A stretch of 64,000 bases of DNA, taken from NCBI RefSeq assembly GCF_003449015.1, contig NZ_QRGD01000010.1:1-64000 (forward strand), in the 5' to 3' direction. A program made the position numbers and the translations under genes. Each line of letters starts with the position of its first letter. Within the stretch, counting starts at the first letter, position 1. The DNA is from Aureibaculum luteum. Lineage in GTDB: Bacteria; Bacteroidota; Bacteroidia; Flavobacteriales; Flavobacteriaceae. Positions 26,269 through 36,107 of this stretch are shown piece after piece. Below the pieces are notes generated by a model. That model made no database searches. It was not told where the DNA came from and saw only the letters and a program-made list of their open reading frames with translations.

Positions 26269-29200
26269 ATGTCTAAAATCAACTTGCTCTACCTTATCGC
26301 TATTCTTTTATCATTTGGAATACATGCCCAAGATGAAAAGTCTAAAAAATGGGATGTTTCAAATCCCGAAGGCGATTGGAATTTCAAAGAGGTCAAATTA
26401 AATACAGATGAAGGCACTTGGATGAATGTAGATGTGAGTCCTGACGGAAAAACGATTGTCTTTGACCTTTTAGGTGATATTTATAAGATGCCTGTTACCG
26501 GAGGAAAAGCAACACTATTAAGACAAGGTTTGGCTTTTGAAATACAACCACAGTTCAGTCCTGATGGTAAAAAGATTCTATTTACAAGTGATGCTGGTGG
26601 TGGTGATAATATTTGGACAATGAACACAGATGGTTCGGATGCCAAACAAATCACAAAAGAAAGCTTTAGATTGTTGAATAATGCTACTTGGATGCCTGAT
26701 GGTGATTTTATTATCGCTAGAAAACATTTTACGTCTGGCAGATCTTTAGGTGCAGGAGAAATGTGGATGTATCATATAACTGGAGGTTCTGGAACTCAAT
26801 TAACAAAAAGAAAAAATGACCAACAAGATGTAAACGAGCCCACAGTATCACCTGATGGTAAGTATTTATATTATAGCGAAGATGTATATCCCGGCGGAGC
26901 TTTTAATTATAACAAAGATCCTAACAGTCAGATTTATGTCATAAAAAGATACAGTTTTGAAGATGCCAGTATAGAAACAATAACGGGTGGACCGGGTGGA
27001 GCTGCACGTCCTCAAATATCACCAGATGGTAAAAAATTAGCGTTTGTAAAACGCGTTAGAACGAAAACAGTACTCTATATTCATAATTTAGAAACGGGTG
27101 AAGAATTTCCTGTGTACGACAACTTAAACAAAGACCAGCAGGAGGCTTGGGCAGTATTTGGAGTGTACACTCGCTTTAGTTGGATGCCTAACAATATTGA
27201 ATTGGTATTTTGGTCAGGTGGTAAAATCAATAAACTAAACATTGAAACTTTAGCAGTAAGCAACATTCCTTTTGAAGCAGAAGCCACTATCAAAATTGCG
27301 AAAGCAGTGGAGTTTGATAATCCTGCGTTTACAGATAGTTTTACAGCAAAAGCAATTAGAAACACAGTGACTTCTCCTGATGGGAAATCAATAGCTTTTA
27401 ATGCTCTGGGACATATCTACACTAAAAAATTACCAAATGGCACACCAAAGCGATTAACTAAAGGAAATGACATTGAAGCAGAACCTCAATTTTCTCCAAA
27501 CGGAAAAGAAATTGTGTATGTAACTTGGAACGATGAAAATTACGGTGCCATTTATACAGTATCATCCAAAGGAGGTAAATCAACTAAAATAACTAGTGAA
27601 AAAGGTATTTTCAGAATGCCTTCTTTCAGTAATGACGGCAACAAAATTGTCTATGTAAAAGAAGGAGGTAATAATGAGCAAGGCAGAACATATTCGAAAA
27701 AATCAGGTATTTACACCGTAAACGAAGATGGTTCCGACAATAAATGGCTAAAAGTAAGTGGTGAATATCCAAAATTTTCGGTATCAAATCAACATATTAT
27801 CTATCAAACAGGTGGAACCTATTTTGGAAATTTAACCAAATCCTTAAAAAGTATTGATTTAAATGGACAACAAGAAAAAACATTAATCACCTCTAAATAT
27901 GCAAACAGACTAGTACCAAGCCCAGATAACAAATGGCTTGCTTTCAGCAATTTACACAACGTATACTTGGCACCAATGCCAACAACAGGCCAAACATTAG
28001 ATTTAGATAATAAAACGAAAGCGGTTCCTGTTTCGCAAATTTCAAAAGATGCAGGCACTAATTTACATTGGTCTGGTGATAGTAAAACGGTACACTTTAC
28101 GTTGGGTGAAGAATATTATAGCAATAAAATTAATGAGCGATTTACATTTCTTAAAAATTCTCCTGATAGCATTGCTCCACCCAACGATAAGGGACTCAAA
28201 ATAAACCTAGTTACTAAAATGGATAAACCTAAGGGTAAAATAGCATTTACAAATGCTAGAATTATTACTATGGAAGGTAAAGAGGTTATTGAGAATGGAA
28301 CCATCGTTATTGAAGAAAATAAAATTATCGCTATTGGCAAAACGTCAGACATAACTATAGATTCGAACACTAGAGTTTATGATGTTGCCGGTAAAACAAT
28401 TATGCCGGGAATGGTTGATGCCCATGCACACATCGGTGGATTCAGGTATGGTCTAAATGCTCAAAAACATTGGCAATTCTATGCCAATTTAGCTTATGGT
28501 GTAACTACCTCTCATGATCCTTCGGCAAACACAGAGACTGTATTTACATTGGCCGAAATGATTAAAAGCGGTGAAATGGTTGGGCCTCGCCTCTACTCTA
28601 CCGGATTTATTTTATATGGTGCTGATGGTGATTTTAAAGCCGTTGTTAATAGCTTAGATGATGCTCGATCTTCAATCAGAAGAACCAAAGCTTTTGGAGC
28701 TCTATCTGTGAAGAGTTATAACCAACCAAGACGTGAACAACGTCAACAAATTTTACAAGCGGCTCGTGAAGAGGGCATTTTTGTGGTTCCAGAAGGTGGC
28801 TCTACTTTTTATCATAATATGACCATGATTATGGATGGACATACGGGTATTGAACACAACATTCCGATTGCCCCAGTTTATAAAGATGTCATAACACTTT
28901 GGAGTAATAGTAACACAGGGTATACCCCAACACTTATTGTAAATTACGCTGGTATGAGTGGTGAATATTATTGGTATCAAACTACCAATGTATGGGAGAA
29001 TGAAAAATTATTAAAATATACCCCTAGAAGTATTGTTGATGCCAGATCTAGACATAGAACAATGGTGCCTATGGAAGAATATGAAAATGGACATATATTA
29101 ACCTCAAAAACTGCGAAAGCACTTTCTGACGTTGGAGTAAAAGTAAATTTAGGTGCTCACGGACAGTTACAAGGCTTAGGTGCTCATTGGGAATTATGGA

Positions 29201-29556
29201 TGTTACAACAGGGTGGTATGACCAACCATGAAGCCTTACAAGCTGCAACTATTAATGGAGCTGAATATTTAGGAATAGGCAATGATGTTGGCTCTCTAAA
29301 AGTAGGTAAACTCGCAGATTTAATTGTACTAGATAATAATCCTCTAGAAGATATTCAAAATTCAAATAGTGTAAAATACACTATGGTAAATGGTAGATTA
29401 TATGATACCGAAACCATGAACGAAATTGGAAATACAATAAAAAATAGGACTAAATTCTATTGGGAAAACAACAATTACAACCAAGCTTTTCCTTGGCATG
29501 AAGAAGCTCAAAGTTTTACGCAACCAGGTTGTGGATGTGTAGTGGGGCATAATTAA
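26269..29556 (+). CDS. Secreted TolB-propeller amidohydrolase
   Basis: An exported protein of 1095 residues with a signal peptide (about 1-20, ending IHAQ). Residues about 35-640 contain repeated PD40/TolB blades of the form SPDGKxI.F, e.g. VSPDGKTIVFDLLG, FSPDGKKILFTSD and ISPDGKKLAFVKR. Residues about 655-1055 form a metal-dependent amidohydrolase with MPGMVDAHAHIGG (HxH metal site) and a closing LADLIVLDNNPLEDI. The C-terminal CGCVVGHN is unusual. The fusion is recurrent in Bacteroidetes, probably for hydrolysis of cyclic amides or peptides at the cell surface; substrate unknown. Confidence 0.88.
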   Translation: MSKINLLYLIAILLSFGIHAQDEKSKKWDVSNPEGDWNFKEVKLNTDEGTWMNVDVSPDGKTIVFDLLGDIYKMPVTGGKATLLRQGLAFEIQPQFSPDGKKILFTSDAGGGDNIWTMNTDGSDAKQITKESFRLLNNATWMPDGDFIIARKHFTSGRSLGAGEMWMYHITGGSGTQLTKRKNDQQDVNEPTVSPDGKYLYYSEDVYPGGAFNYNKDPNSQIYVIKRYSFEDASIETITGGPGGAARPQISPDGKKLAFVKRVRTKTVLYIHNLETGEEFPVYDNLNKDQQEAWAVFGVYTRFSWMPNNIELVFWSGGKINKLNIETLAVSNIPFEAEATIKIAKAVEFDNPAFTDSFTAKAIRNTVTSPDGKSIAFNALGHIYTKKLPNGTPKRLTKGNDIEAEPQFSPNGKEIVYVTWNDENYGAIYTVSSKGGKSTKITSEKGIFRMPSFSNDGNKIVYVKEGGNNEQGRTYSKKSGIYTVNEDGSDNKWLKVSGEYPKFSVSNQHIIYQTGGTYFGNLTKSLKSIDLNGQQEKTLITSKYANRLVPSPDNKWLAFSNLHNVYLAPMPTTGQTLDLDNKTKAVPVSQISKDAGTNLHWSGDSKTVHFTLGEEYYSNKINERFTFLKNSPDSIAPPNDKGLKINLVTKMDKPKGKIAFTNARIITMEGKEVIENGTIVIEENKIIAIGKTSDITIDSNTRVYDVAGKTIMPGMVDAHAHIGGFRYGLNAQKHWQFYANLAYGVTTSHDPSANTETVFTLAEMIKSGEMVGPRLYSTGFILYGADGDFKAVVNSLDDARSSIRRTKAFGALSVKSYNQPRREQRQQILQAAREEGIFVVPEGGSTFYHNMTMIMDGHTGIEHNIPIAPVYKDVITLWSNSNTGYTPTLIVNYAGMSGEYYWYQTTNVWENEKLLKYTPRSIVDARSRHRTMVPMEEYENGHILTSKTAKALSDVGVKVNLGAHGQLQGLGAHWELWMLQQGGMTNHEALQAATINGAEYLGIGNDVGSLKVGKLADLIVLDNNPLEDIQNSNSVKYTMVNGRLYDTETMNEIGNTIKNRTKFYWENNNYNQAFPWHEEAQSFTQPGCGCVVGHN

Positions 29557-29859
29557 AAAAGATAGACTTTTGTATATAAATTTCAATTTACTCGTTACTT
29601 CGATTGTTTTCTTTGAAATGATAGCGTAAAACACTCCGGAATCGGTGGAAGTATAGAGAAGCAGTTCTCGATACAACGCTCTAAATATATACTAAAAAAA
29701 TAATTACAAAAGCGTCACTCGAACGGACGGAAATTACGTTGTTAAAATTCGCATCACTTCGAGTGTTTTCTTTGTAGTCCCGAGACTTCGGGAGCGTAAA
29801 GAAATTGTATCGAGAAGCATAGGTACATAAGCTTCAGAAGTATTCAGAAATGAAAATTC
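29557..29859. repeat. Intergenic flavobacterial palindromic repeat, degenerate
   Basis: No gene is seen. The interval contains repeated inverse segments: TTCTCGATACAA (29667-29678) against TTGTATCGAGAA (29805-29816), a CACTTCGAGTG palindrome near 29754-29765, and TCCCGAGACTTCGGGA around 29779-29792. The interval also contains two GTTTTCTTTG blocks. This looks like a decayed BIME-type repeat between convergent genes. The CCCGA..TCGGG element resembles the palindrome at the centre of the 12.0 and 40.3 kb repeats. Confidence 0.6.
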
Positions 29860-30588
29860 TTACTTATTCCTCACATAAATCAACTTAAACCTTTTATTAC
29901 CTTGATCACGTTGTTCAATTTCAAATTGCGTAAGCGACTTGAATAATGGTGTTAACTTATCAAAACCAAAATTACGAGCATCAAAGTTAGGTTGCTTTTT
30001 GATAATTAGTGAGCCTACATCACCTAAAAATGCCCAACCATCATCATCTGCAGCATCTGAAACAGACTGTCTTAATAAGCGAATTGTTTTGGATGTTATT
30101 TTATCTAAACTTGGTTTCTTTACTTCTGGCTTACCATCTTGCTGCTCCGTAAACGTTTCTAAAATTTCTAAATAAATAAATTTATCACAAGCTACAATAA
30201 ACGGATCTGGCGTTTTCTTTTCGCCAATACCAATAACTTGCATACCAGATTCTCTTAATCGTGTTGCCAACTTCGTAAAATCACTATCCGAGGAGACCAA
30301 ACAAAATCCATCAATGTTTTTGGAATATAAAATATCCATCGCATCAATAATCATGGCTGAATCTGTGGCATTTTTACCGGTAGTATATCCGTATTGTTGT
30401 ATTGGATTAATGGCATTTTCTAATAGGACATTTTTCCATTTGTTCAAATGTGGTTTCGTCCAATCTCCATAAATACGTTTAATTGTAGGAGTTCCGTATT
30501 TGGTAATCTCTTCCATCATCTCCTTTATGTACTTCGACGGAATATTATCACCGTCTATAAGTACTGCTAATTTTATATCTTTAATCAT
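29860..30588 (-). CDS. NYN-domain protein with C-terminal LOTUS/OST-HTH domain
   Basis: A 242-residue presumed RNA-processing protein. The N-terminal PIN-like NYN domain (about 1-150) shows VLIDGDNIP, ATDSAMIIDAMDIL and CLVSSDSDFTKLATRLRESG, carrying the acidic residues of the nuclease site. The C-terminal part (about 168-240) matches an OST-HTH/LOTUS fold with the GWAFLGDVGSLI and KLTPLFKSL helices, an RNA-binding module. This is the LabA/DUF88 architecture seen widely in bacteria; targets are unknown. Confidence 0.9.
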   Translation of the reverse strand: MIKDIKLAVLIDGDNIPSKYIKEMMEEITKYGTPTIKRIYGDWTKPHLNKWKNVLLENAINPIQQYGYTTGKNATDSAMIIDAMDILYSKNIDGFCLVSSDSDFTKLATRLRESGMQVIGIGEKKTPDPFIVACDKFIYLEILETFTEQQDGKPEVKKPSLDKITSKTIRLLRQSVSDAADDDGWAFLGDVGSLIIKKQPNFDARNFGFDKLTPLFKSLTQFEIEQRDQGNKRFKLIYVRNK

Positions 30589-30744
30589 ACCTGTAAATAT
30601 ACTAAAATAACTTAGGTTAATAAAGCATATAAAGCTTGAATATCAACAGTATAATTCATTTTTTGTTAAATTATAAATGTTAAATTTTGTAGATTGCAGT
30701 AAATCAAATAATTATTACTTTTAACTAAATCAAACGTTTTATTC

Positions 30745-32199
30745 ATGATAAATTCTAAATCGACAGTTTTAACCACTTTATTATTTCTAATACTAACAAC
30801 CTTTTTAGTAGCTCAAGATAAACATCATTATCAAACAGACTTTTCACCTGAAGATTTTAATAAAAGAAGAACTCAAATATTTGCCACAATTGGAAACAAT
30901 GCTTTTGCTTTAATACAAGGTTCTGCTGGTGTTCCTGGATTTAGCGTTTACAGACAATCTAATACGTTTTATTATTTAAGCGGATTAGAAACTGCTCATG
31001 CCTATTTATTGCTTAATGGAAAGCATAAAACATCAACCCTTTATTTACCACATAGAGATGAAGGTAGAGAAAAAGGGGAAGGAAAAGTACTATCTGCTGA
31101 AGATGCAGAATTGGTCAAAGAATTAACTGGTGTAGATAAGGTTCGTGGACTCGAATTTTTATCAAGTGATATTGTTAGTACCGGATTAATTAAACCACCC
31201 GGATTGGTATTATACACACCCTTAAGTCCTGCTGAAACAGGTAATGATAGTCGTGATGAGATTTTATATGCCCAAGCTAGAACCGCTTCTGATCCTTGGG
31301 ATGAACAACCATCGCGAGAAGCTAGATTTACGCAAAAAATAAAAGAACGTTTTCCACAAGTTGAAATACAAGACCTTTCTCCAATTTTAGATGCTATGCG
31401 ACTCATAAAAAGTCCTAAAGAAATTGACCTTATTAGAAAAGCAACCCAAATAGCTGGACTTGGTATTATTGAAGCCATGAAATCGACAAAACCAGGTATT
31501 TACGAATACCAACTAGATGCCGCCGCAAAATATATTTATTACTTAAATGGAGCCAGAGGTGATGGTTATGCATCCATAATTGGAGGTGGAACCAATGCTT
31601 ATTTTGGTCACTACTTTCACAAGAAAGATGTACTTAATGATGGTGATTTAGTACTTATGGATTATGCCCCTGACTATCGGTATTACACCAGTGATGTAAC
31701 CAGAATTTGGCCTGTAAATGGTAAATTCAACAAAGCTCAAACAGCTTTATACGAATTTATTGTAGCTTACCGTGACGCTCTTTTCAAATACATAAAACCA
31801 GGAATAACTTCAAATGAAGTACTTACAAAGGCCGCTGAAGATATGAAGAAATACATTGTGGGTAAAAAATTCGTAAAGCCTTCTCATTTAAAAGCTGTAC
31901 AAGAAGGACTTGTATTTCGTGGTCATTTCCAACACCCTGTTGGTATGGCTGTTCATGATGTTAGCAGAGTAAGAGGCGTTGAACTTAAACCTGGTATGGT
32001 TTTTACTATAGACCCTATGATTTGGTTACGAGACGAACAATTGTATATACGAATTGAAGATGTTGCCGTGGTTACTGAAAAAGGTGTTGAAAACATGAGT
32101 GGTTTTGTTCCTTCAAGCATAAGCGATGTTGAAAAAACTATTAAAGGAAAAGGGCTGACTGAATTTAGACCAGCAACAGTATTGCCATTAAAAGAATAG
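30745..32199 (+). CDS. Secreted M24 Xaa-Pro aminopeptidase
   Basis: Removes N-terminal residues preceding proline. The protein has a signal peptide (about 1-23, ending LVAQ) and the two-domain fold of aminopeptidase P. The N-terminal creatinase domain is residues about 30-200. The catalytic M24 domain shows the metal ligands in MDYAPDYRYYTSDVTR, HPVGMAVHD, TIDPMIW and YIRIEDVAVVTE. It is 35 bases upstream of an M1 peptidase with its own signal peptide, so the two form an extracytoplasmic peptide-degrading pair. Confidence 0.92.
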   Translation: MINSKSTVLTTLLFLILTTFLVAQDKHHYQTDFSPEDFNKRRTQIFATIGNNAFALIQGSAGVPGFSVYRQSNTFYYLSGLETAHAYLLLNGKHKTSTLYLPHRDEGREKGEGKVLSAEDAELVKELTGVDKVRGLEFLSSDIVSTGLIKPPGLVLYTPLSPAETGNDSRDEILYAQARTASDPWDEQPSREARFTQKIKERFPQVEIQDLSPILDAMRLIKSPKEIDLIRKATQIAGLGIIEAMKSTKPGIYEYQLDAAAKYIYYLNGARGDGYASIIGGGTNAYFGHYFHKKDVLNDGDLVLMDYAPDYRYYTSDVTRIWPVNGKFNKAQTALYEFIVAYRDALFKYIKPGITSNEVLTKAAEDMKKYIVGKKFVKPSHLKAVQEGLVFRGHFQHPVGMAVHDVSRVRGVELKPGMVFTIDPMIWLRDEQLYIRIEDVAVVTEKGVENMSGFVPSSISDVEKTIKGKGLTEFRPATVLPLKE

Positions 32200-32234
32200 A
32201 CTTAACATCAACAACCTATAGAAGACCTTTAAAT

Positions 32235-33899
32235 ATGAAAAAATCTATACTAAGAAATGTAGTTGTACTTTGTGTATTTGCAATAACAATTATAAATTCA
32301 TCAGCTTATGCATTTATTGACAACTATCCTAAAAACCCAAAAATTGATGTTACCAATTATGCATTTAACATTAAACTGTCGGATACTACTGACGAAATAA
32401 TTTGCGTAGTTACTATTGATGTAAACTACCTCGCGGATGGTATAGCATATCTTCGGCTCGACTTAATAAATGCCTCAACCAAATTAGATAATAAAGGTAT
32501 GACAGTGAGCAGCATTATTTCGGATGGAAACGAAATTACATACACTCATAAAAATGACGAAATTTTAATTGAGTTTCCTGAAAAATCGTACAAAAATCAA
32601 ACCAGTCAGTATACTGTTTCTTATAAAGGTATACCTGCCACAGGACTTAAAATAGCCGATAACAAGTACGGAGATCGTACATTTTTTAGTGATAATTGGC
32701 CAAATAAAGGTCGTAACTGGCTTGCTATGGTAGATCATCCCTATGACAAGGCCAAGTGTGAATTTATAGTCACAGCTCCTAATCATTATCAGGTAGTTTC
32801 TAACGGCTTAAAAGTTGAAGAAACAGATTTACAAAACGGAATGCGTCTTACCCATTGGAAACAATCAGTGCCCATTGCTTCTTGGTTGTATGTTCTTGGA
32901 GTAGCCAAATTTGCCATCCAATATGTTGATAAATTTGATGGGAAATCTATTGAAACATGGGTGTATCCCCAAGACCGTGATGCTGGATTTTATGATTTTG
33001 CCCAACCCACAAAAAAAGTGTTAGAATTTTATAGCTCCTATATTGGTCCTTTTTCTTACGAAAGATTGGCTAATATTCAATCAAACAGCGTAAGTGGCGG
33101 TATGGAAGCCGCATCTGCAATCTTATATAGTGAAAAATCCGTTAAAGGAGATCGAAATGAACGATGGCGAAATGTAGTTATACATGAAATTGCACATCAG
33201 TGGTTTGGTAATGCTGTTACTGAATATGACTGGGATGAAGTTTGGCTTAGCGAAGGTTTTGCCACTTATTTCACGTTACTCTTTATAGAGCATGAATACG
33301 GTAGAGATGCCTTTACAAATGGTCTAATTGACAGTAAAAAACGGGTAGACACCTTCTATGAGAAGAATCCTGAATACACTATTATACATGATAACCTCAA
33401 GGATATGAAAGAGGTAACCAGCTCTCAAACCTATCAAAAAGGGAGTTGGATTTTACACATGCTACGTGGTAAAGTAGGTACCGATGTTTTTTGGAAAGGT
33501 ATACGTGCGTACTATAAAAAATATAAGGACCTAAATACTACCACCGCTGATTTTCAGAAAGAAATGGAAATTGTTTCTGGACAAGACTTATCTCAATTTT
33601 TTGAGCAATGGTTATACAAACCAGGTACGTTAAAATATGAAGGTGATTGGAAATATGATACAAAGAAAAAAAAGCTTAGAATCCGTCTTAATCAAGTACA
33701 AAAAGATGGTAGTCTTTTTAAAATGCCTCTTGAAATAAGTATTTATTATCGTGATAAGCAAAAACCTAGTATAGAAACACTACAGGTAAATGAGAAAACA
33801 AATACTTTTTTTATTGATACAGACATTGAGCCTGAAAACATAATGCTAGACCCCAATATGTGGGTACTGATGGATTCTGAATTTAAAAAAGCTAAATGA
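32235..33899 (+). CDS. Secreted M1-family zinc metallopeptidase
   Basis: An aminopeptidase N-like exported enzyme of 554 residues with a signal peptide (about 1-27). The zinc site reads HEIAHQWFGN followed by an 18-residue spacer and WLSEGFA, the complete M1 signature. The substrate-anchoring motif, usually GAMEN, reads GGMEA, as in the leukotriene A4 hydrolase-like branch. The C-terminal beta-rich part (about 465-550) replaces the long helical domain of full-size aminopeptidase N. It is co-oriented with and close to the M24 peptidase gene. Confidence 0.92.
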   Translation: MKKSILRNVVVLCVFAITIINSSAYAFIDNYPKNPKIDVTNYAFNIKLSDTTDEIICVVTIDVNYLADGIAYLRLDLINASTKLDNKGMTVSSIISDGNEITYTHKNDEILIEFPEKSYKNQTSQYTVSYKGIPATGLKIADNKYGDRTFFSDNWPNKGRNWLAMVDHPYDKAKCEFIVTAPNHYQVVSNGLKVEETDLQNGMRLTHWKQSVPIASWLYVLGVAKFAIQYVDKFDGKSIETWVYPQDRDAGFYDFAQPTKKVLEFYSSYIGPFSYERLANIQSNSVSGGMEAASAILYSEKSVKGDRNERWRNVVIHEIAHQWFGNAVTEYDWDEVWLSEGFATYFTLLFIEHEYGRDAFTNGLIDSKKRVDTFYEKNPEYTIIHDNLKDMKEVTSSQTYQKGSWILHMLRGKVGTDVFWKGIRAYYKKYKDLNTTTADFQKEMEIVSGQDLSQFFEQWLYKPGTLKYEGDWKYDTKKKKLRIRLNQVQKDGSLFKMPLEISIYYRDKQKPSIETLQVNEKTNTFFIDTDIEPENIMLDPNMWVLMDSEFKKAK

Positions 33900-33945
33900 G
33901 TTAATGATTATAGCATTCGTGTTACTTTATAGCGATATAGTAGTT

Positions 33946-33953
33946 TAAATTTG
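33946..33953 (+). promoter_or_regulatory. Bacteroidetes -7 box of the superoxide dismutase gene
   Basis: TAAATTTG matches TAnnTTTG and lies 22 bases before the ATG of the Cu-Zn superoxide dismutase gene. Confidence 0.5.
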
Positions 33954-33975
33954 TTACTAACAGAAAACTAGAATT

Positions 33976-34563
33976 ATGCAAACTAAAATAATAACACTAA
34001 TGGTCTTGGTCTTTTTTATAACCATTTCATGTAAAAATGAGAAAAAAACAAACCAGACAAATGATTCAATAGATTCGTTAACAGAAACTACTACATCAGT
34101 TGAAGAGATAACCCCAGATGCTTTAACGGTTACGCTATATGCTAAAAGTAATAGCAATGTAACAGGAGAAATTGTATTCATTCAAGAGAACGACAAGGTA
34201 ACAATGACAGCTAGTTTACTAGGATTAACTCCTGGTGAACATGCCATTCATCTCCATGAAAAAGCAGATTGTAGTTCAGATGATGCTACCTCAACAGGTG
34301 GTCATTGGAACCCTGAAAACAAAGAGCATGGTAAGTGGGACGATGAAAGCGGATATCACCGAGGTGACATAGGTAATTTAACCGCAGATGCAGACGGAAA
34401 TGCTACGCTCACCTTTGAAACTGACCAATGGGCCATTGGAGGTTCTGATGAAAACAAAAATATTATCGGTAGAGGTATTATAGTGCATGCAAAAGCTGAT
34501 GATTTTGCAACACAACCTACTGGTGCGGCTGGCGGAAGAGTAGCCTGTGGAGAAATTAAATAA
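33976..34563 (+). CDS. sodC: Cu-Zn superoxide dismutase, lipoprotein
   Basis: Dismutates superoxide outside the cytoplasmic membrane. The short signal ends in ITISC (Cys16), marking a lipoprotein, followed by a Thr/Ser/Glu linker to about residue 45. The copper/zinc ligands are visible in HAIHLHEKADC, GGHWNPENKEHG and GYHRGDIGN, with the later GRGIIVHAKADD and GGRVACGEI closing the fold and the disulfide. The length is normal. A terminator follows, then an ECF sigma factor gene on the same strand. Confidence 0.96.
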   Translation: MQTKIITLMVLVFFITISCKNEKKTNQTNDSIDSLTETTTSVEEITPDALTVTLYAKSNSNVTGEIVFIQENDKVTMTASLLGLTPGEHAIHLHEKADCSSDDATSTGGHWNPENKEHGKWDDESGYHRGDIGNLTADADGNATLTFETDQWAIGGSDENKNIIGRGIIVHAKADDFATQPTGAAGGRVACGEIK

Positions 34564-34587
34564 TAGTATCTCAATTTATAAATCTTT

Positions 34588-34612
34588 AAAACCGTTTTTA
34601 AACGGTTTTTTT
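34588..34612 (+). terminator. Terminator after the superoxide dismutase gene
   Basis: AAACCGTT and AACGGTTT form a stem with a short T/A loop, followed by a T run, 25 bases after the stop codon. Confidence 0.8.
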
Positions 34613-34639
34613 AGTATTTTTCAACTTTAAAACACCTAA

Positions 34640-35170
34640 ATGACCTTCGAGGAATCTATAATTCTATTTCAAAAAAAAGACGTAAAGGCTTTTGAGTACC
34701 TCTATAATAATTATAAAAAGAGTTTGTTGGGCGTTATTTTCACCATTGTAAAAAACGATACCATCGCTGAAGAAATACTACAAGACGTTTTTATAAAAGC
34801 ATGGAATAGTGCAGATTCTTACAATTCAAGTAAAGGCAGATTTTTTACTTGGATGTTGAATATTTCTAGAAATGCTGCCATTGACAAAACCCGATCTAAA
34901 AACTTTAAAAACAGTAAAAAAAACCAAAGTGTCGATAAATTCGTAGATGTTATAGAGACCTATGATAATCTTGACACTACTACAAATAGTATTGGCATAA
35001 AAAAGTTTGTTGATAAACTGGCAGAAAAATGTAAAGAGGTAATTAACCTTCTCTATTTTAAAGGATATACGCAGAAAGAAGTGTCAGAAACTCTAAAAAT
35101 GCCAATTGGCACAGTTAAAACTAGGAATAGGAATTGTATTAATGAATTAAGAAACATCGTGTTAAATTAG
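34640..35170 (+). CDS. ECF-type RNA polymerase sigma factor
   Basis: A 176-residue sigma-70-family factor. Region 2 has FEYLYNNYKKSLLGVIFTIVKN, AEEILQDVFIKAW and FFTWMLNISRNAAIDKTRS (about 18-95). Region 4 has CKEVINLLYFKGYTQKEVSETLKMPIGTVKTRNRNCINELR (about 130-172). The gene for a membrane anti-sigma factor starts two bases after its stop, the standard arrangement. The SigK/RskA type is the closest in layout. Regulon unknown. Confidence 0.94.
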   Translation: MTFEESIILFQKKDVKAFEYLYNNYKKSLLGVIFTIVKNDTIAEEILQDVFIKAWNSADSYNSSKGRFFTWMLNISRNAAIDKTRSKNFKNSKKNQSVDKFVDVIETYDNLDTTTNSIGIKKFVDKLAEKCKEVINLLYFKGYTQKEVSETLKMPIGTVKTRNRNCINELRNIVLN

Positions 35171-35172
35171 TA

Positions 35173-35976
35173 ATGGAAGAAAAAGAATACATAGCATCAG
35201 GAATTTTAGAGCTTTACGTGGCTGGTGTACTTTCTGAACAAGAAAATCAGGAGGTTTTTGCTATGGTTCAAAAACATGCTGAAATTGCTAAAGAAGTTTC
35301 TGAGATTGAAGCCGCCATTTTAAAATTAACAGCAGCAACTGCACCCGTTTCCAATTCATCATTTACATCTATTAAAGAAAAAATAAGTTCTTCAAATACT
35401 GCGAAACCCAACGTTATTCCATTGGCTAGAAAAGCTACTAATTGGGCAACGTATACGGGTTGGGCAGCTGCCGTAATATTAACAGGTGGTTTAATGTGGA
35501 CTATGGTACAAAATAACAACCTAAATACACAATTACAATCTGCTGAGCTTGAAAGACAACAGTTAGAAGAACAAATTTTTAAAGCGAACACGAGTCTTGC
35601 AGAAACAAAAAAATTAAATACTACACTTAGAGATAAAGATATATTAGCCGTTCCATTGAGCGGACAAGCAGTATCACCTGATTCTTATGCAAAAGTGTAT
35701 TGGGATAAAAACGAAAACCAAGTATATGTTGATGTTCAAGGTTTACCTAAACCACCAGCAGGTAAAGTATATCAAGTTTGGTCATTAAAATTAGACCCAC
35801 TTACACCAACAAGTATTGGTATATTAGATCAGTTTAATGATGACGAAAATAAAGTATTTACACTGGCTAATAGTAACGACTCTGAAGCTTTTGGTATTAC
35901 TTTAGAACCTGAAGGCGGTAGTGAAAGCCCTACTTTAGAACAATTGTATACATTAGGTGCAGTTAGTGCCCCATAA
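35173..35976 (+). CDS. Membrane anti-sigma factor (RskA-like)
   Basis: A 267-residue one-pass membrane protein. The N-terminal cytoplasmic domain (about 1-90) resembles anti-sigma-K domains (ASGILELYVAGVLSEQENQEVFAMVQKHAEIAKEV). One membrane helix lies at about 96-115, a short coiled coil at about 118-150, and a periplasmic RskA-type beta domain (about 160-265) has KVYWDKNENQVYVDVQGLPKPPAGKVYQVW. It is expected to hold the ECF factor encoded directly upstream until an envelope signal releases it. Confidence 0.9.
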   Translation: MEEKEYIASGILELYVAGVLSEQENQEVFAMVQKHAEIAKEVSEIEAAILKLTAATAPVSNSSFTSIKEKISSSNTAKPNVIPLARKATNWATYTGWAAAVILTGGLMWTMVQNNNLNTQLQSAELERQQLEEQIFKANTSLAETKKLNTTLRDKDILAVPLSGQAVSPDSYAKVYWDKNENQVYVDVQGLPKPPAGKVYQVWSLKLDPLTPTSIGILDQFNDDENKVFTLANSNDSEAFGITLEPEGGSESPTLEQLYTLGAVSAP

Positions 35977-36107
35977 AACAATTAATTCACTTACTTTTTA
36001 ACCTTATTATAATTCTACGAAATTTGTATATTGCATACATAACGTAACTAAATGCAATACGTTTGTTCAACTTAAGTTTGTCTTTTAATAGAGGTTAATA
36101 TTGCTAA

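Noticed and set aside
31041-31478. 145-codon minus-strand frame inside the M24 peptidase gene
   Set aside because: Antisense shadow of a gene with complete catalytic motifs.
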